A DNA stretch of 40,687 nt from NCBI GenBank assembly GCA_964535715.1, contig CAZHUO010000013.1, positions 1-40,687 on the forward strand, given 5' to 3'. Both the position numbers and the translations under genes were made by a program. Below, one piece after another: positions 21,610 to 28,587 of the stretch. Source of the DNA: CAZCCC01 sp964535715 (GTDB lineage Bacteria > Patescibacteriota > Patescibacteriia > Buchananbacterales > UBA6539). A model generated the notes under the pieces. The model was not told the origin of the DNA and did not search any database. It saw only the letters and a program-made list of their open reading frames with translations. The stretch's first letter is position 1. The number at the start of each line of letters is the position of its first letter.

Positions 21610-23136
21610 ATGGAAATTATTTTTTGGATTGCCGCTTTACCAATTGGCGTCCTTTTCGGCGTATTTTTTGGTTACCAAATGAGAAAAATTTGGGCGGTAA
21701 AAAAGAAAGATACAATTGAAACTAAAGTCGAAACCCTTCTTAATGAAGCCAAAGCCAAACAGAAAGAAATTCTGCTTCAGGCAAACGACAAGGCATTGGA
21801 TATCATTAGAGAAGCTAAAGTCGAAGAAAAAGAAAAACAGCAAAACCTCATCCGTTCACAAAAAAGATTAGAACAAAGAGAAGCCCTTTTTGACCAAAAG
21901 CTTCTTGAACTAGAGAATAAAAAACAGGATCTTTTAGAAAAAGCGGAAAAAATAGAAAAAATCAAAAAAGAAATCGGAAAAATTAAAGAAGAACAGATGG
22001 CTAAACTGGAAAAAGTTGCCAATTTAACCAAAGAAGAAGCAAAAAAAGTGCTTTTAGATAACACTGAACGCGAAATCAAAGAAGATTTAATTGGCAGGAT
22101 TAAAAAGCTTAATTCCCAGTCAAATGAAGAACTCGCTAAACAAGCCAGAGAACTTTTGGTTTTAGCAATCCAGCGCTGCGCGGTTTCACATGCCGCTGAA
22201 AGCACCACGACAACAATTGACCTGCCAAGTGATGAAATGAAAGGCCGGATAATCGGGCGCGAAGGCAGAAATATTCGAACAATTGAAAGAATCACCGGAG
22301 TGGAAATAATTGTTGATGATACTCCGCAGGCAATAACGGTTTCAGGCTTTTCGCCAATCAGGCGCCATGTTGCCAAAAAAGCTTTGGAAAAATTAATTTT
22401 AGACGGCAGAATTCATCCGGTTAAAATTGAAGAAGCGATTGAAACCGCTAAAAAAGAATTAGCTCAGGAGATAAAAGAAGCCGGAGAGAATACTTTATAT
22501 GAATTAGGCATTACCGGCATTGATCCGAAGTTGACCCAAATTTTAGGAAGGCTGAAATACCGGACAAGCTATGGCCAAAATATTTTGCAGCATTCTATTG
22601 AAATTGCAAATCTTTCAACCCTCTTGGCCCAAGATTTGGGAGCTGACGTCACAATCGCCAAAAAGGGCGGACTTTTCCATGATATCGGCAAAGCGGTTGA
22701 CCATGAAGTCCAGGGAGGCCATCCGGAAATCGGCTATGATATTTTAAAAAAATTCGGTATGCCGGAAGAAATCGCTTATATTGCCAAAGGCCATCATGAT
22801 GATAATCCCAAAACTCTTGAGGCAATTATTGTCAAAGTCGCCGATGCTATTTCCGGAGCCAGGCCGGGCGCCAGAAAAGACACTTACGAACAATATCTGC
22901 AGCGCCTTGAAGATTTGGAAAAAGTTGCAACAAGCTTTGCCGGAGTTGATAAGGCTTATGCAATTCAGGCCGGCCGGGAAATCAGAGTATTTGTTGTGCC
23001 TGAAGAAATTGATGATTTGGCTTCATACAAGATTGCCAAAGAGATTGCCAAAAAAATTGAAGCTGAACTTAAATATCCCGGTGAAATAAAAGTGACAATA
23101 ATCCGCGAAACCAGAATTATTGAATACGCCAGATAA
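21610..23136 (+). CDS. rny: Ribonuclease Y
   Basis: 508 residues. An N-terminal membrane anchor (FWIAALPIGVLFGVFFGYQM, residues 5-24) leads to a long coiled coil (about 30-195, rich in E, K, L and A), then a KH domain (GRIIGREGRNIRTIERITGVEII, about 213-270) and an HD domain with FHDIGKAVDHE (HD at 357-358) as metal site. RNase Y begins mRNA decay at the membrane in bacteria that lack RNase E. Length and order match the family. It has its own promoter, leader ORF and upstream terminator, which suggests expression controlled by attenuation. Confidence 0.98.
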   Translation: MEIIFWIAALPIGVLFGVFFGYQMRKIWAVKKKDTIETKVETLLNEAKAKQKEILLQANDKALDIIREAKVEEKEKQQNLIRSQKRLEQREALFDQKLLELENKKQDLLEKAEKIEKIKKEIGKIKEEQMAKLEKVANLTKEEAKKVLLDNTEREIKEDLIGRIKKLNSQSNEELAKQARELLVLAIQRCAVSHAAESTTTTIDLPSDEMKGRIIGREGRNIRTIERITGVEIIVDDTPQAITVSGFSPIRRHVAKKALEKLILDGRIHPVKIEEAIETAKKELAQEIKEAGENTLYELGITGIDPKLTQILGRLKYRTSYGQNILQHSIEIANLSTLLAQDLGADVTIAKKGGLFHDIGKAVDHEVQGGHPEIGYDILKKFGMPEEIAYIAKGHHDDNPKTLEAIIVKVADAISGARPGARKDTYEQYLQRLEDLEKVATSFAGVDKAYAIQAGREIRVFVVPEEIDDLASYKIAKEIAKKIEAELKYPGEIKVTIIRETRIIEYAR

Positions 23137-23225
23137 TTAGCTTGTAGCTATTTAGCTTCTTAGCTTTTTAGATATTTTGATATAAATCAACATAGCGCAA
23201 CTTATACTTAATTTTAGTTTGCGTT

Positions 23226-23588
23226 ATGACAAAAATTTTTACCTATCAGGATTTGATAGTTTGGCAAAAATCAATGGATTTAGTTGTGGCGATTTATGAC
23301 CTAACAGAAAAATTTCCACAGCAAGAAATCTATGGATTAACTTCCCAGATGAGACGATGCTGTGTTTCTATTCCTTCTAATATTGCTGAGGGCAGGCGGC
23401 GTGGTAATAAAAAAGATTATCGTCAATTTTTACTAATTTCCTACAGCTCTGGGGCGGAATTGGAAACACAAATTCAAATTGTTAAGAGACTGAAATTTGG
23501 AATTAATCTAGATTTTATTAAAGTTGATTGTCTATTAAATGAAATAATGAGAATGTTAAATAAAATTATTTCCACCCTAAAAACCTAA
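23226..23588 (+). CDS. Four-helix-bundle protein (23S rRNA IVS-encoded family)
   Basis: 120 residues with the family hallmarks: YQDLIVWQKSMDLVVAIYDLT, FPQQEIYGLTSQMRRCCVSIPSNIAEGRRR and a YSSGAELETQI helix. This family was first seen encoded in 23S rRNA intervening sequences, but here it is a free gene between rny and the YmdB-type gene. The S-I-P-S-N-I-A-E-G motif is intact. Its function is unknown; a pentameric helical bundle is known for relatives. No 23S rRNA lies nearby. It is probably a separately acquired gene inserted into the rny-ymdB pair. Confidence 0.9.
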   Translation: MTKIFTYQDLIVWQKSMDLVVAIYDLTEKFPQQEIYGLTSQMRRCCVSIPSNIAEGRRRGNKKDYRQFLLISYSSGAELETQIQIVKRLKFGINLDFIKVDCLLNEIMRMLNKIISTLKT

Positions 23589-23614
23589 CAAGCTACAACC
23601 TAATAAGCTAAACT

Positions 23615-24409
23615 ATGAAAATACTATTCTTCGGCGACATCATCGGCAAAATCGGACGGAAAGCAATGAAAAAAGCTTTGCCTGAATTAAAAAAGGAATT
23701 AGAGCCTGATTTTGTAATCGCCAATGTTGAAAATTTGGCTCATGGAACCGGCGTCACCCAAAAGACCTTGGATGAACTAATCGAATGCGGAGTCGACTTT
23801 TTCACTTCAGGAAATCACATATTTAAAAAACCAGAAGCGGAAACAATACTTAAAGATAAAGAATCAAATCTACTCAGGCCGGCAAACTACCCCGACAATT
23901 ACCCCGGCACTGGGGCAAAGATAGTCGAGGTTGGATCAAAATCGGTTTTAATTGTAAATTTGATCGGCCGGGTATTTATGAAAGACGAAGTAAATTGTCC
24001 ATTCAAAGAACTTGATAAGATTTTAGAGAAATTTGATTTAAATAAAATATCAGCAATTATTGTTGATCTTCACGCCGAAGCAACGTCAGAAAAACAGGCC
24101 TTCGGCTGGTATGCTGACGGAAGAATTTCAGCGGTTTTTGGCACCCATACCCATATTCCAACGGCTGATGCAAGAATTCTCAATAACGGCACTGCTTATA
24201 TAAGCGATGTTGGCATGGTCGGGGCTTATGAATCGGTTATTGGCGATAAAATTGAACCGATTATCCAAAGTTTTTTAGCCGAAGTCCATCCCAAAATCGA
24301 AATTCCCGAAGAAGGCCCTGTCCAGGTTAATGCCGTCTTGGTTGAAATTAACAGTAACTCAAAAAAAGCCTTAAGTCTAAAAAGGGTGGACAGAATAGTT
24401 TTGGTGTAG
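23615..24409 (+). CDS. ymdB: YmdB-type (TIGR00282) metallophosphoesterase
   Basis: 264 residues. Metal ligands expected for the family are present: D8 (FFGDIIGKIG), E39 and N40 (NVENLAHG), N67 and H68 (SGNHIF), then a histidine in DLHAEATSEK and HTH in GTHTHIPTAD. In Bacillus the YmdB protein hydrolyses 2',3'-cyclic nucleotides, influences biofilm choice, and its gene neighbours rny. The same pairing occurs here with one small gene between. Cytosolic, full length. Confidence 0.9.
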   Translation: MKILFFGDIIGKIGRKAMKKALPELKKELEPDFVIANVENLAHGTGVTQKTLDELIECGVDFFTSGNHIFKKPEAETILKDKESNLLRPANYPDNYPGTGAKIVEVGSKSVLIVNLIGRVFMKDEVNCPFKELDKILEKFDLNKISAIIVDLHAEATSEKQAFGWYADGRISAVFGTHTHIPTADARILNNGTAYISDVGMVGAYESVIGDKIEPIIQSFLAEVHPKIEIPEEGPVQVNAVLVEINSNSKKALSLKRVDRIVLV

Positions 24410-24520
24410 TATTATTTACCTATCAGGCTAAATAAAAGATACTAATTACCAGCCCCAAATTGACATGGGGCAAATAAAATAATTAACGCCACATTATAAG
24501 TGGTTTAGAAAGGAGCAACC

Positions 24521-24868
24521 ATGAATAAAGCAGAATTAATTGACGTCATCAGCGGAAAAATCGGGATTTCTAAAAAAGAAACCGAGGACGTTATCGATAC
24601 CATGGTAGATACAATTGTTAGCAAGCTTAAAGAAGGTGATGAAGTAACTTTAACCGGCTTTGGCGCTTTTTCGGCGCGAACCAGAAAAGGGCGGATCGGA
24701 GTTAATCCGCGAAATCCGGAGGAAAAAATTGATATTCCATCAGTTGTCGTGCCTAAATTTAAAGCGGGAAAAAATTTAAAAGAAGCCTTAAAAGGAAAGA
24801 GCAGTAAAACAGAAGTAAAGAAAGAAGAAATAAAGGAAGCAGAAGTTCCAACCCAAGCAACCGAGTAA
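24521..24868 (+). CDS. hup: HU-family DNA-binding protein
   Basis: 115 residues behind AGAAAGGAGCAACC. The HU/IHF fold is clear: MNKAELIDVISGKIGISKKE, VTLTGFGAFSARTRKGRIG, then NPRNPEEKIDIPSVVVPKFKAGKNLKEAL. The DNA-binding beta-arm carries R-x-G-x-N-P and the intercalating proline. A short Lys/Glu-rich tail (KSSKTEVKKEEIKEAEV) extends beyond the usual 90 residues. It bends and compacts DNA as a dimer. An inverted repeat GCCCCA/TGGGGC (24452-24471) covers a TTGACA upstream and could be an operator. A terminator follows. Confidence 0.95.
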   Translation: MNKAELIDVISGKIGISKKETEDVIDTMVDTIVSKLKEGDEVTLTGFGAFSARTRKGRIGVNPRNPEEKIDIPSVVVPKFKAGKNLKEALKGKSSKTEVKKEEIKEAEVPTQATE

Positions 24869-24875
24869 TTTAGAT

Positions 24876-24912
24876 AAAAAAATAGCAGCAGAATCAATGC
24901 TGCTATTTTTTT
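24876..24912 (+). terminator. Intrinsic terminator after HU
   Basis: AAAAAATAGCAGCA pairs with TGCTGCTATTTTTT, a long A-T-flanked stem with a T-run. Confidence 0.9.
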
Positions 24913-24962
24913 ATTATATAAATTTACTCAAATAAAAATATTAATCATAAATATTTTAATGA

Positions 24963-24991
24963 TTGACGACTGCCATTATATATGTTAAATT
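24963..24991 (+). promoter_or_regulatory. Probable promoter of the 25039 gene
   Basis: TTGACG (24963-24968) and a TTAAAT/TAAATT box at 24985-24991, 16-17 bases apart, 47 bases before the start codon. Confidence 0.5.
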
Positions 24992-25038
24992 ATTTAACTA
25001 TCGATAAACCAAAACCTTGTTGAAAGGAGGTAATTTTT

Positions 25039-25278
25039 ATGAGTAGTGTAACAGTGTCGGAAGTGTTTAAGGCTTATCAAGTCGCCCGTGGCGAAAGAGA
25101 AAAGGGGAAATCTCCCTTGTATGGACAGGCCCTAGTGGCACAAGCAAGATTAATGGAGGCTCTTGATGGCTGTACAGCAGAAATTGAATTGGATACGGAT
25201 ACGATAAATGTTCTCGTTCCTTTTCTAGCCGCTCAGCAAATGAGAGGCAGTCAGGCCGAAATAGCGTCTCGGCCATGA
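25039..25278 (+). CDS. Unknown 79-residue protein
   Basis: Preceded by GAAAGGAGGTAATTTTT, a strong Shine-Dalgarno. It begins MSSVTVSEVFKAYQVARGER and is helical and mildly acidic, with one cysteine and no hydrophobic segment. The TGA stop shows that TGA is not recoded. It is a single-gene unit between HU and the tRNA cluster with its own promoter and terminator. No family recognised. Confidence 0.65.
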   Translation: MSSVTVSEVFKAYQVARGEREKGKSPLYGQALVAQARLMEALDGCTAEIELDTDTINVLVPFLAAQQMRGSQAEIASRP

Positions 25279-25305
25279 CAACTTTAAGGCGATTTTTTTT
25301 GCCTC

Positions 25306-25336
25306 GACCCGAAGATTAATCAACGGGTCTTTTTTT
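25306..25336 (+). terminator. Intrinsic terminator
   Basis: GACCCG (25306-25311) pairs with CGGGTC (25324-25329) and is followed by seven T's. The next 150 bases (25337-25488) hold only repeats. Confidence 0.85.
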
Positions 25337-25465
25337 ATACCCCGCCGACGCCTGTTTGTCGACAGACTTTGGCAGGCAAACAAAAAACCGCCCCAACTGC
25401 GAGGCGATCCAAGTAAACAATAAAATTTGACGGTTTACAGTTAACTATCACGAAATAGCGTTAAC

Positions 25466-25587
25466 TGTTAAATGTTAACTGTTATATTGGTGGGACGTGG
25501 AGGGCTCGAACCTCCGACCTTCTCCTTAAGAGGGAGCAGCTCTACCAACTGAGCTAACGTCCCGTATTAACAGTTAACATTTAACAG
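25466..25587. repeat. 20-bp inverted repeats flanking tRNA-Lys
   Basis: CTGTTAAATGTTAACTGTTA (25466-25485) and its exact reverse complement (25568-25587) frame the tRNA-Lys gene. The right arm is followed by the palindrome CTGCCT-GCCGGT-AGGCAG (25589-25606). A related composite lies beside tRNA-Cys at 15845-15880. Confidence 0.85.
25489..25563 (-). tRNA. tRNA-Lys (anticodon CTT), CCA encoded
   Basis: On the minus strand the acceptor GGGACGT pairs with ACGTCCC. The D arm is TAGCTCAGTTGGTAGAGC, the anticodon loop CTCTTAA carries CTT, and the T arm is GGAGG-TTCGAGC-CCTCC. An A discriminator and encoded CCA complete it. Confidence 0.95.
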
Positions 25588-25688
25588 CCTGCCTGCCGGT
25601 AGGCAGATTTACAGTTAACTGTTATTTATCTGGCTAAACCTGAAAAAAATCAATTTGACAACTTAATGATCTAATCCCGCACCAAATT

Positions 25689-25723
25689 CGCACCCGAAAG
25701 GACTTGAACCTTTAACCTACTGG
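25689..25723 (-). pseudogene. Truncated tRNA, 3' half only
   Basis: On the minus strand CCAGT (3' anticodon stem), AGGTT (variable loop), AAAGG-TTCAAGT-CCTTT (T arm) and CGGGTGCG (acceptor 3' strand) follow in tRNA order. The matching 5' half (beginning GCACCCG) is not found next to it. Upstream on this strand is tRNA-Arg instead. It is probably a remnant of a lost or recombined tRNA gene. Confidence 0.6.
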
Positions 25724-25729
25724 TCTCCA

Positions 25730-25829
25730 GAACAAATCGCGCCCAGTAGGAGTCGAACCTACAACCTTCTGGTCCGAAGCCAGACGCTCTATCCATTGAG
25801 CTATAGGCGCAAAAGGGCGCGATTTGTTC
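25730..25829. repeat. 15-bp inverted repeats flanking tRNA-Arg
   Basis: GAACAAATCGCGCCC (25730-25744) and its exact reverse complement GGGCGCGATTTGTTC (25815-25829). The left arm covers the 3' end of tRNA-Arg. Confidence 0.85.
25738..25810 (-). tRNA. tRNA-Arg (anticodon TCG)
   Basis: On the minus strand the acceptor GCGCCTA pairs with TGGGCGC (one G-U). The D arm is TAGCTCAATGGATAGAGC, the anticodon arm TCTGG-CTTCGGA-CCAGA has TCG at 34-36, and the T arm is GTAGG-TTCGACT-CCTAC. CCA is not encoded, unlike in the other two tRNAs here. Confidence 0.93.
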
Positions 25830-25968
25830 GGGATAAACTCCACTAAGTATTCTACTTCAGCTGTCAAAAAGAACAACATGGTAAATTATTATAACTTAAA
25901 CAGACTAACATAAAAACAAAAAAAAATCAACCCTAGCTTAATATTCATAAAAGGGCTGACTTTAATTA

Positions 25969-27009
25969 TTAGTCTAGGAAATCCGGACTGATCATGTGCG
26001 ACTGGGCGGATTCTTTGGAAACCAATTTCTCATTATAAAGATTAATTAATGCCTGATCCATTGTAATCATTCCTTCTTCGGCGCTTGTCTGAATTACGGT
26101 TTTTATCTGGGTAATTTTATTTTCCCTAATTAAATTTGAAACTGCCGGTATATTAAGAAGTATTTCTCTAGCCGCAACTCTGCCGCCGCCTTCTTTAGGT
26201 AGAAGCTGCTGGGAAATGACGGCGTTTAAAGTCATTGAAAGCTGAAGCCTTATTTGCTGCTGCTGATGCGATGGAAAAATATCAATAATACGGTCAATGG
26301 TTTGAGCGGCGTTGTGAGTATGCAATGTTGCCAAAACTAAATGGCCGGTTTCAGCCAATGTAATTGTCGTGGCAATTGTTTCAAGATTTCTCATTTCACC
26401 AACCATTATGACATTTGGATCCTGCCTTAAAACATGTACTAGCGCCTCCTGAAAAGAAGACATGTCGGAATGAAGCTGCCTTTGTCTGATTACGCTTTTT
26501 TCCGGCTTGAATAGAAATTCTATCGGATCTTCAAGCGTTACAATATGTTCTGATCTGGTTTGATTTATATAGTTTATCATTGCCGCCAGCGCCGTTGATT
26601 TTCCGCAGCCTGTTGGTCCGGTCATTAAAACCAAGCCTTGTTTCATATCCAAAAGTTTATAGGCGATTTCCGGCATCTGGATATCTTTCATATTTGGAAT
26701 TTTTGAGGATATTACTCTGGCAACAAGCCCGATATTATTTTTTTCCCAATGAAGGTTGACTCGAAAACGATGGCCGGTTTTTATTTCATATGAAACGTCA
26801 AGCTCTTTTTGGCTTACAAAAATAGATTTTTGCTCATCATTTAGCATTGGGTAAATTAAATCCTGAGCGCTCTTTTCAGTAATCTTTGGCTGATCTTTAA
26901 TCGGCTTAAGATTGCCATCAATCCTTAAAATCGGCGGCATGCCAACCAATATATGAAGGTCTGACGCACTCTTGTCAACTGCAATTTTAAAGAGGCTGTC
27001 TATGGACAT
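25969..27009 (-). CDS. pilT: Type IV pilus retraction ATPase PilT
   Basis: 346 residues. Walker A is GPTGCGKST (131-139), the Asp box is TLEDPIEF (158-165), Walker B lies in RQDPNVIMVGEMRNLET, and the His box is HLVLATLHTHNAAQT. The N-terminal PAS-like domain (SASDLHILVGMPPILRIDG) is typical. It forms the hexamer that depolymerises pili for twitching or DNA uptake. Its partner PilB is encoded at 38360-40096. It is the last gene of a long minus-strand run. Confidence 0.97.
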   Translation of the reverse strand: MSIDSLFKIAVDKSASDLHILVGMPPILRIDGNLKPIKDQPKITEKSAQDLIYPMLNDEQKSIFVSQKELDVSYEIKTGHRFRVNLHWEKNNIGLVARVISSKIPNMKDIQMPEIAYKLLDMKQGLVLMTGPTGCGKSTALAAMINYINQTRSEHIVTLEDPIEFLFKPEKSVIRQRQLHSDMSSFQEALVHVLRQDPNVIMVGEMRNLETIATTITLAETGHLVLATLHTHNAAQTIDRIIDIFPSHQQQQIRLQLSMTLNAVISQQLLPKEGGGRVAAREILLNIPAVSNLIRENKITQIKTVIQTSAEEGMITMDQALINLYNEKLVSKESAQSHMISPDFLD

Positions 27010-27038
27010 AATTTTTATTTTTTAATTTTTAAAATTTA

Positions 27039-27731
27039 TTATTCCCAGTTTTTCTTTTTTATTGCTCTCTCAGCGGCTTTAACCTGAGCTTCCTGTTTGC
27101 TGGTGCCGCTGCTTGTGGCAATCAGCTCATCTCCCAAATAAACTCCAACTTGAAATTTCTTTTCATGATCCGGGCCACTTTCTTTTAGTACCTGATAAGT
27201 CGGGGTAATGCCCAATTTATCTTGAGCCATTTCCTGAAACTTGCTTTTTGGATCCTGGTAAAGCTTGTTTGAAAGTATGTCCGGAAGTTCGGGAATGACC
27301 AGTTCACTAATAAACTTTTTGGCAACTTGATAGCCCTGATCAAGATAAATTGAACCAATTAATGCTTCAAAAGCATTCGCCAATATATAGTTTCTGGCTT
27401 TGCCGTTTGTGTCTTTTGATTCACCCTTGCTTAAGTATAAATATTCTTCCATGCCGGATCTTTTGGCAACTTTTGCCAGCATTTGACCGTTAACCAAACT
27501 TGCCCGCCAATTAGTGAGCTCGCCTTCAGGATTTGGAAAATTTTGATACAAATATTCGGTGACAACAAGCTCTAAAACCGCATCACCTAGAAATTCCAGT
27601 CTTTCATTGTGTGATAGCGCAAAACTGGAATTTTCATTAATATATGAACGATGGACAAATGATTGTTTTAAAAGCTCCTGATTTTTAAAAGTAATTCCGA
27701 TTTTTTTTTCAAATTTGGAAAAGTCTTTCAT
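27039..27731 (-). CDS. rnc: Ribonuclease III
   Basis: 230 residues. The RNase III signature NERLEFLGDAVLELVVTEYL (42-61) has the acidic catalytic residues (E46, D50), and a later GSIYLDQG helps complete the metal site. A double-stranded RNA-binding domain closes the protein (DPKSKFQEMAQDKLGITPTY to EAQVKAAERAIKK). It cleaves rRNA precursors and structured mRNAs. It lies 15 nt after nusB and 30 nt before pilT. Confidence 0.98.
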   Translation of the reverse strand: MKDFSKFEKKIGITFKNQELLKQSFVHRSYINENSSFALSHNERLEFLGDAVLELVVTEYLYQNFPNPEGELTNWRASLVNGQMLAKVAKRSGMEEYLYLSKGESKDTNGKARNYILANAFEALIGSIYLDQGYQVAKKFISELVIPELPDILSNKLYQDPKSKFQEMAQDKLGITPTYQVLKESGPDHEKKFQVGVYLGDELIATSSGTSKQEAQVKAAERAIKKKNWE

Positions 27732-27745
27732 TTTCTGATAAATAT

Positions 27746-28216
27746 TTAATTATTAATTTTTTCTTTTTTTTCTTCAACTTCTTCCTTGGGATTTTCCTTG
27801 ATCATTTCTTTATATATTGTCCCCAAAACGCCATTTACAAACTTCCCGGAAGATTCTCCGCCAAAAGTCTTAGCAAGTTCTATTGCCTCGTTTATTGCAA
27901 CTTTTTCCGGAATATCTTTGTCATAACTCATTTCAAATATTCCGATTCGCAAAACGTTTCTGTCAATCATTGTAATCTGTTCAAGAGGCCATTCCGGAGC
28001 GTATTTTATTATCAGCTGGTCAATAGCTGATTTATTATCAACCACTCCTTTGACCAAATGAATAATAAAACCATTATCTTCAAACTGAGGAGCGAATTCT
28101 TTTCGGTTGCTTTCAATGATTTCTAAGATTTTGTTTTGATCAAAATCCTTATCATTAAAATCTATCTGGTATAAAGTTTGTAGCACAATTGTGCGGGCTA
28201 AATGGCGGTTGGACAT
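27746..28216 (-). CDS. nusB: Transcription antitermination factor NusB
   Basis: 156 residues, all helical, starting NRHLARTIVLQTLYQIDFND, with the RNA-binding N-terminus and the closing NEAIELAKTFGGESSGKFVNGVLG motif of the family. A Lys/Glu tail extends the C-terminus. With NusE it forms the rRNA antitermination complex. It sits between rpmF and rnc, with the AGCTTTTTAG stutter repeat in the gap upstream. Confidence 0.96.
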   Translation of the reverse strand: MSNRHLARTIVLQTLYQIDFNDKDFDQNKILEIIESNRKEFAPQFEDNGFIIHLVKGVVDNKSAIDQLIIKYAPEWPLEQITMIDRNVLRIGIFEMSYDKDIPEKVAINEAIELAKTFGGESSGKFVNGVLGTIYKEMIKENPKEEVEEKKEKINN

Positions 28217-28217
28217 A

Positions 28218-28285
28218 GGTTAGTTTAGCTTTTTAGCTTTTTAGCTTTTTAGCCGGTCGTTTAAAAAGCTAAGAAGCTACAACCT
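28218..28285. repeat. Intergenic AGCTTTTTAG stutter repeat
   Basis: Three tandem copies of an 11-base word (TTAGCTTTTTA type) are followed by a reversed AAAAAGCTAAGAAGCT stretch that can fold back on them. Related CTA/AGCT-rich words fill other short gaps here (18427-18479, 19834-19912, 20500-20610, 23137-23225, 23585-23614). Confidence 0.6.
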
Positions 28286-28295
28286 AAAAAGCTGA

Positions 28296-28526
28296 TTATT
28301 TCTTTTCTTTTTTTCTGCCAGAGGCAGATCCGCCTTTGGCGGACTTCTTTACTTTTAATTTAATAACTTCTCTGCCCTGATAGCTTCCGCAAGTTGGGCA
28401 TACCCGATGCGGTCTTGTGGGCTTTTTGCATTTTGGACATTTTATAAGATTTATTTTTTTTAAAGCCTCATGCGAACGGCCGCGATTTGTTCTTGATTTA
28501 TTCCTTCGCTTTGATGGTACTGACAT
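28296..28526 (-). CDS. rpmF: 50S ribosomal protein L32
   Basis: 76 residues starting SVPSKRRNKSRTNRGRSHEA, with the four zinc-binding cysteines in CPKCKKPTRPHRVCPTCGSYQGREV. The C-terminal tail (VKKSAKGGSASGRKKEKK) is longer than usual and its GGSASG part is encoded by a copy of the dispersed CGCCTTTGGCG palindrome (28331-28341). It lies between gyrA and nusB in the minus-strand run. Confidence 0.97.
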   Translation of the reverse strand: MSVPSKRRNKSRTNRGRSHEALKKINLIKCPKCKKPTRPHRVCPTCGSYQGREVIKLKVKKSAKGGSASGRKKEKK

Positions 28527-28587
28527 ATTTTTTTATTATTAATTTTTAATTAAGTTTATTAATTTAATTTTACTTGATTAATTAATA

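Noticed and set aside
25039..25278. Recoding of TGA as glycine or tryptophan
   Set aside because: TGA ends this gene cleanly with a terminator shortly after, and core proteins read through without internal TGA.
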